Shown here piece by piece: positions 61,831 to 64,000 of a stretch of DNA of 64,000 bases. The DNA comes from an uncultured Bacteroidales bacterium (GTDB lineage Bacteria > Bacteroidota > Bacteroidia > Bacteroidales > UBA932). Within the stretch, counting starts at the first letter, position 1. Each line of letters starts with the position of its first letter. The position numbers and the translations under genes were made by a program. The notes beneath the pieces are model-generated. The model was not told the origin of the DNA. It saw only the letters and a program-made list of their open reading frames with translations, and ran no database searches. Location of the stretch: assembly GCA_949294195.1 (NCBI GenBank), contig CASFGK010000028.1, forward strand, positions 1 to 64,000, read 5' to 3'.

Positions 61831-63267
61831 CTATATTCCGAAGCCGAAATAGGATGGTTTGCCATATGAGGTGACACCCTCGACAAATACTGACCTCTTC
61901 TGCTTCTTCACTATATCCAACACATCCTGAGGCTTGCTTACCGGCTGGTCGTTGACATAAAGTATGATGAATCCGTCTGAGACTCCTGCGTCCATTATCT
62001 TACCAGGCCCGACAGAAACTATCTCCACTCCATGCCGTATTCCCAGTCTTGCCAGGTCTTCTTCTGAAGCTTCCTTGAGACGGGCACCGTAGAATGCCAC
62101 ACCACCGTCTTCGTCCACGGAACCGTTCTCGGCAGCCGTTCCCTTGAATGTCACTTCCAAAGTCTTTTCCTTACCATCCCTGATGACTGTCATCTCCGCT
62201 TTATCGCCAGGATAAAACCCGTTGACAATCTCCTGGACTGCAGCGCCGTTCACTACTTTTGAGGAATCAATGGCTATAAGCACATCCCCTTCCTTCATTC
62301 CTGCCTCATCAGCTGCACTCCCTTTCAAAACCTCTCTAATATATACGCCTTCTGCAGAAGAAAGTTTCAACTCTTTGGCAATTTTATCATCTATAGGTGT
62401 CATCGTTACACCGAGCAGAGCCCTCTTCACACTTCCGTACTCTATCAGATCGGAAGCGATTTTCCTGACAATATTGGATGGGATTGCAAACGAATACCCT
62501 GTATAGGAACCTGTCTGTGAAATGATGGCGGTATTGACACCAACCAGATTGCCGGCTTTATCCACCAGGGCCCCGCCACTGTTTCCGGGATTCACCGCAG
62601 CATCGGTCTGGATAAAGGATTCTATCTTGAATTCACCGTCATAGTTCGGCATTGAACGGCCTTTGGCACTCACAATACCGGCTGTGATAGTCGACCTCAA
62701 GTCATACGGACTGCCGATTGCCAGGACCCATTCCCCGAGCCGGAGATCATCTGAATTGCCGAATGGAATAACAGGCAGTCCCTGCGCATCAATCTTTATA
62801 AGAGCCACATCCGTTGCCGGGTCCGTTCCTATGAGCGTAGCTTCGAATGTCTTGTTGTTGTTAAGGGTGACCTCTATTTTGGAAGCCCCTTCAACCACGT
62901 GATTGTTAGTGACTATGTAACCGTCCGGTCTGATAATTACACCGGAACCGCTTCCTACACGCTCACGTTTTTCAGGAGTACCTTCATACCCGAAGAAAAA
63001 ATCGAAAATCGAACTTGGTGCGGATCTCCTTACATCGACAGCACTGACCTTAACATAAACCACGGCATCTACAGCGGATTCTGCCGCATATGTGAAATCC
63101 GGGTAGTCCGTCTGTGCCAGATTGACAGTCCTGTATGCCGCACCGTCAGATGAAACGATTACCTGGCTTGACCCATGATCAGAAGCCTTGACCACAGCAA
63201 AAGCGGCAAGACCTCCAGCAAGTGCTGAAAGCAGCACTACAATAATACCTTTTTTCATATATTTCAA
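61831..63267 (-). CDS. degP: DegP/HtrA-type periplasmic serine protease
   Basis: A 478-residue Do-family protease and chaperone. A signal-anchor (1-~28) is followed by the trypsin-like domain with triad His123 (TNNHVVEG), Asp153 (ATDVALI) and Ser230 (GNSGGALV). Two PDZ domains follow (~300-380 and ~390-475). It degrades misfolded envelope proteins. A start at 63258 is also possible. It is divergent from dnaN and apparently cotranscribed with rpoD. Confidence 0.95.
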   Translation of the reverse strand: MKYMKKGIIVVLLSALAGGLAAFAVVKASDHGSSQVIVSSDGAAYRTVNLAQTDYPDFTYAAESAVDAVVYVKVSAVDVRRSAPSSIFDFFFGYEGTPEKRERVGSGSGVIIRPDGYIVTNNHVVEGASKIEVTLNNNKTFEATLIGTDPATDVALIKIDAQGLPVIPFGNSDDLRLGEWVLAIGSPYDLRSTITAGIVSAKGRSMPNYDGEFKIESFIQTDAAVNPGNSGGALVDKAGNLVGVNTAIISQTGSYTGYSFAIPSNIVRKIASDLIEYGSVKRALLGVTMTPIDDKIAKELKLSSAEGVYIREVLKGSAADEAGMKEGDVLIAIDSSKVVNGAAVQEIVNGFYPGDKAEMTVIRDGKEKTLEVTFKGTAAENGSVDEDGGVAFYGARLKEASEEDLARLGIRHGVEIVSVGPGKIMDAGVSDGFIILYVNDQPVSKPQDVLDIVKKQKRSVFVEGVTSYGKPSYFGFGI

Positions 63268-63357
63268 ATTAACATTTTTCCGTATAACAGGCTTTCAGAG
63301 CCTCAAACCGGGCGGAAAAAAGTCAAATTATATGCCAAACATCTCAAAAAACTTTTA

Positions 63358-63365
63358 TACATTTG
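63358..63365 (+). promoter_or_regulatory. -7 element upstream of dnaN
   Basis: TACATTTG fits TAnnTTTG, 38 bp before the ATG. The -33 box is not clear. Confidence 0.45.
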
Positions 63366-63403
63366 TGATTGTAACTTTTGGAAAAGAAAGAAAAGCATAA
63401 TAT

Positions 63404-64000
63404 ATGAAATTCATAGTATCTAGCGCAGAATTACTTAAAGGCATTCTTGCAGTTTCAAAGGCCATCCCGGCCAAGTCATCACAGCCAATACTTGAGAATT
63501 TCCTGTTTGTACTCGACGGCAATGTACTGGAAATAACAGCTTCAGATACTGAACTGACACTGAAGACCGATATTGAAGTGGAAAGTTCTGAAGAGAACGG
63601 GGAGATAGCGGTGCCTGCAAGGCATATCACCGAGCTGCTAAAGGAACTGCCTGACCAGCCGCTGTCAATTGCGACTACAGGCGACAGTTCATTCGAGTGC
63701 AGATGGGCAAACGGGACCTCAACACTGCCGTTTTTCCCGGCATCCGACTATCCGGCCATCGCCACCACAGATGACAATGCACTCTCGCTCACATTTCCTG
63801 CCCAGAGTCTTGTAGACGGCATAGCAGGTACCATATACGCGACAGCTGACGATGAAATCAGACCTGTAATGAACGGAATACTGTTCGATATCGATACCGA
63901 CTCCACCACTCTTGTCGCATCCGATTCTCACAAGCTGATATGCTACACTACCAAGGATGTGAAATCCACAGAGAAGGCATCGTTCATACTGCACAAAAAA
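63404..64000 (+). CDS. dnaN: DNA polymerase III subunit beta (sliding clamp), 5' part
   Basis: The first 199 codons of the clamp gene, cut off by the window end. The protein starts MKFIVSSAELLKGILAVSKAI and continues through the first clamp domain into the second. Segments such as LFVLDGNVLEITASDTELTL and GILFDIDTDSTTLVASDSHKL are typical. A full-length clamp has ~370 residues, so about 175 codons are missing. It is divergent from degP with 136 bp between starts. Confidence 0.96.
   Translation, partial: MKFIVSSAELLKGILAVSKAIPAKSSQPILENFLFVLDGNVLEITASDTELTLKTDIEVESSEENGEIAVPARHITELLKELPDQPLSIATTGDSSFECRWANGTSTLPFFPASDYPAIATTDDNALSLTFPAQSLVDGIAGTIYATADDEIRPVMNGILFDIDTDSTTLVASDSHKLICYTTKDVKSTEKASFILHKK

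Noticed and set aside
63355..63630. Minus-strand 91-codon ORF over the start of dnaN
   Set aside because: It is the complement of a clear dnaN reading frame and has no start signals.

Overview
This window is a chromosomal segment of a Bacteroidota bacterium, almost certainly of the order Bacteroidales. The evidence is consistent: a six-gene Na+-translocating NADH:quinone reductase operon (nqrA-F), a XusABC-like xenosiderophore locus (TonB receptor, DUF4374 lipoprotein, PepSY membrane protein), a GH84 hexosaminidase, DUF4906/DUF4493/DUF5683 proteins, a short RpoD without region 1.1, a LID-less adenylate kinase, and many promoters of the Bacteroidota type (TTTG, 18-19 bp, TAnnTTTG). Family and genus cannot be set from the sequence alone. 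I see no phage, insertion sequence, CRISPR array or other mobile DNA. The gene content is chromosomal and largely core.

Layout. 1-1.5 kb: an outward-facing stable-RNA promoter at the left edge, an almost gene-free 0.5 kb, and an AraC regulator. 1.5-8 kb: a tricorn-like protease, then a glycosyltransferase/dihydroorotase/EamA exporter string. 8-15 kb (minus): a large TonB-type outer-membrane protein downstream of ruvC, serS, rpmA and rplU. 13.9-16 kb: an AAA-type ATPase, a class III sirtuin and rpsU. 16-26.4 kb: a metallo-hydrolase and TPR protein, an M28-like protein with lost active-site residues, an aquaporin, the GH84 enzyme, an aminotransferase, a small beta-barrel and a DUF4493 lipoprotein. 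26.6-35 kb: a UvrD/PcrA helicase and the divergent nqr operon. 35-41 kb: xusC-xusB-xusA and an alpha/beta hydrolase. 41-51.5 kb: tRNA-Phe, priA, a lipid kinase, parA-parB, DUF5683, a MltD-like lytic transglycosylase and a helix-hairpin-helix outer-membrane protein. 51.6-56.5 kb: hpt, adk, obg, PAP2, tRNA-Ala, dut and murF. 56.5-64 kb: a DUF4906/beta-propeller lipoprotein, a small acidic protein, argS, rpoD, a DegP-type protease and the 5' part of dnaN.

How it works together. Most genes are housekeeping: translation (rplU, rpmA, rpsU, serS, argS, two tRNAs), DNA repair and replication (ruvC, uvrD, priA, dnaN, parAB), nucleotide metabolism (pyrC, hpt, adk, dut), the cell wall (murF, mltD) and sodium-coupled respiration (nqr). 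Accessory functions are iron and glycan scavenging and surface or adhesin-like proteins.

The best leads are these: a palindrome at the start site of the xus operon; a PriA whose winged-helix region appears replaced by a coiled coil; a fimbrial-type lipoprotein fused to a beta-propeller; an M28 protein lacking key catalytic and metal residues; a structured argS leader with mutually exclusive hairpins; and three convergent gene pairs in which the terminator of one gene lies inside the coding end of the other. I found no clearly new multi-gene defence or secretion system. All calls come from reading sequence and memory of families; no searches were run.
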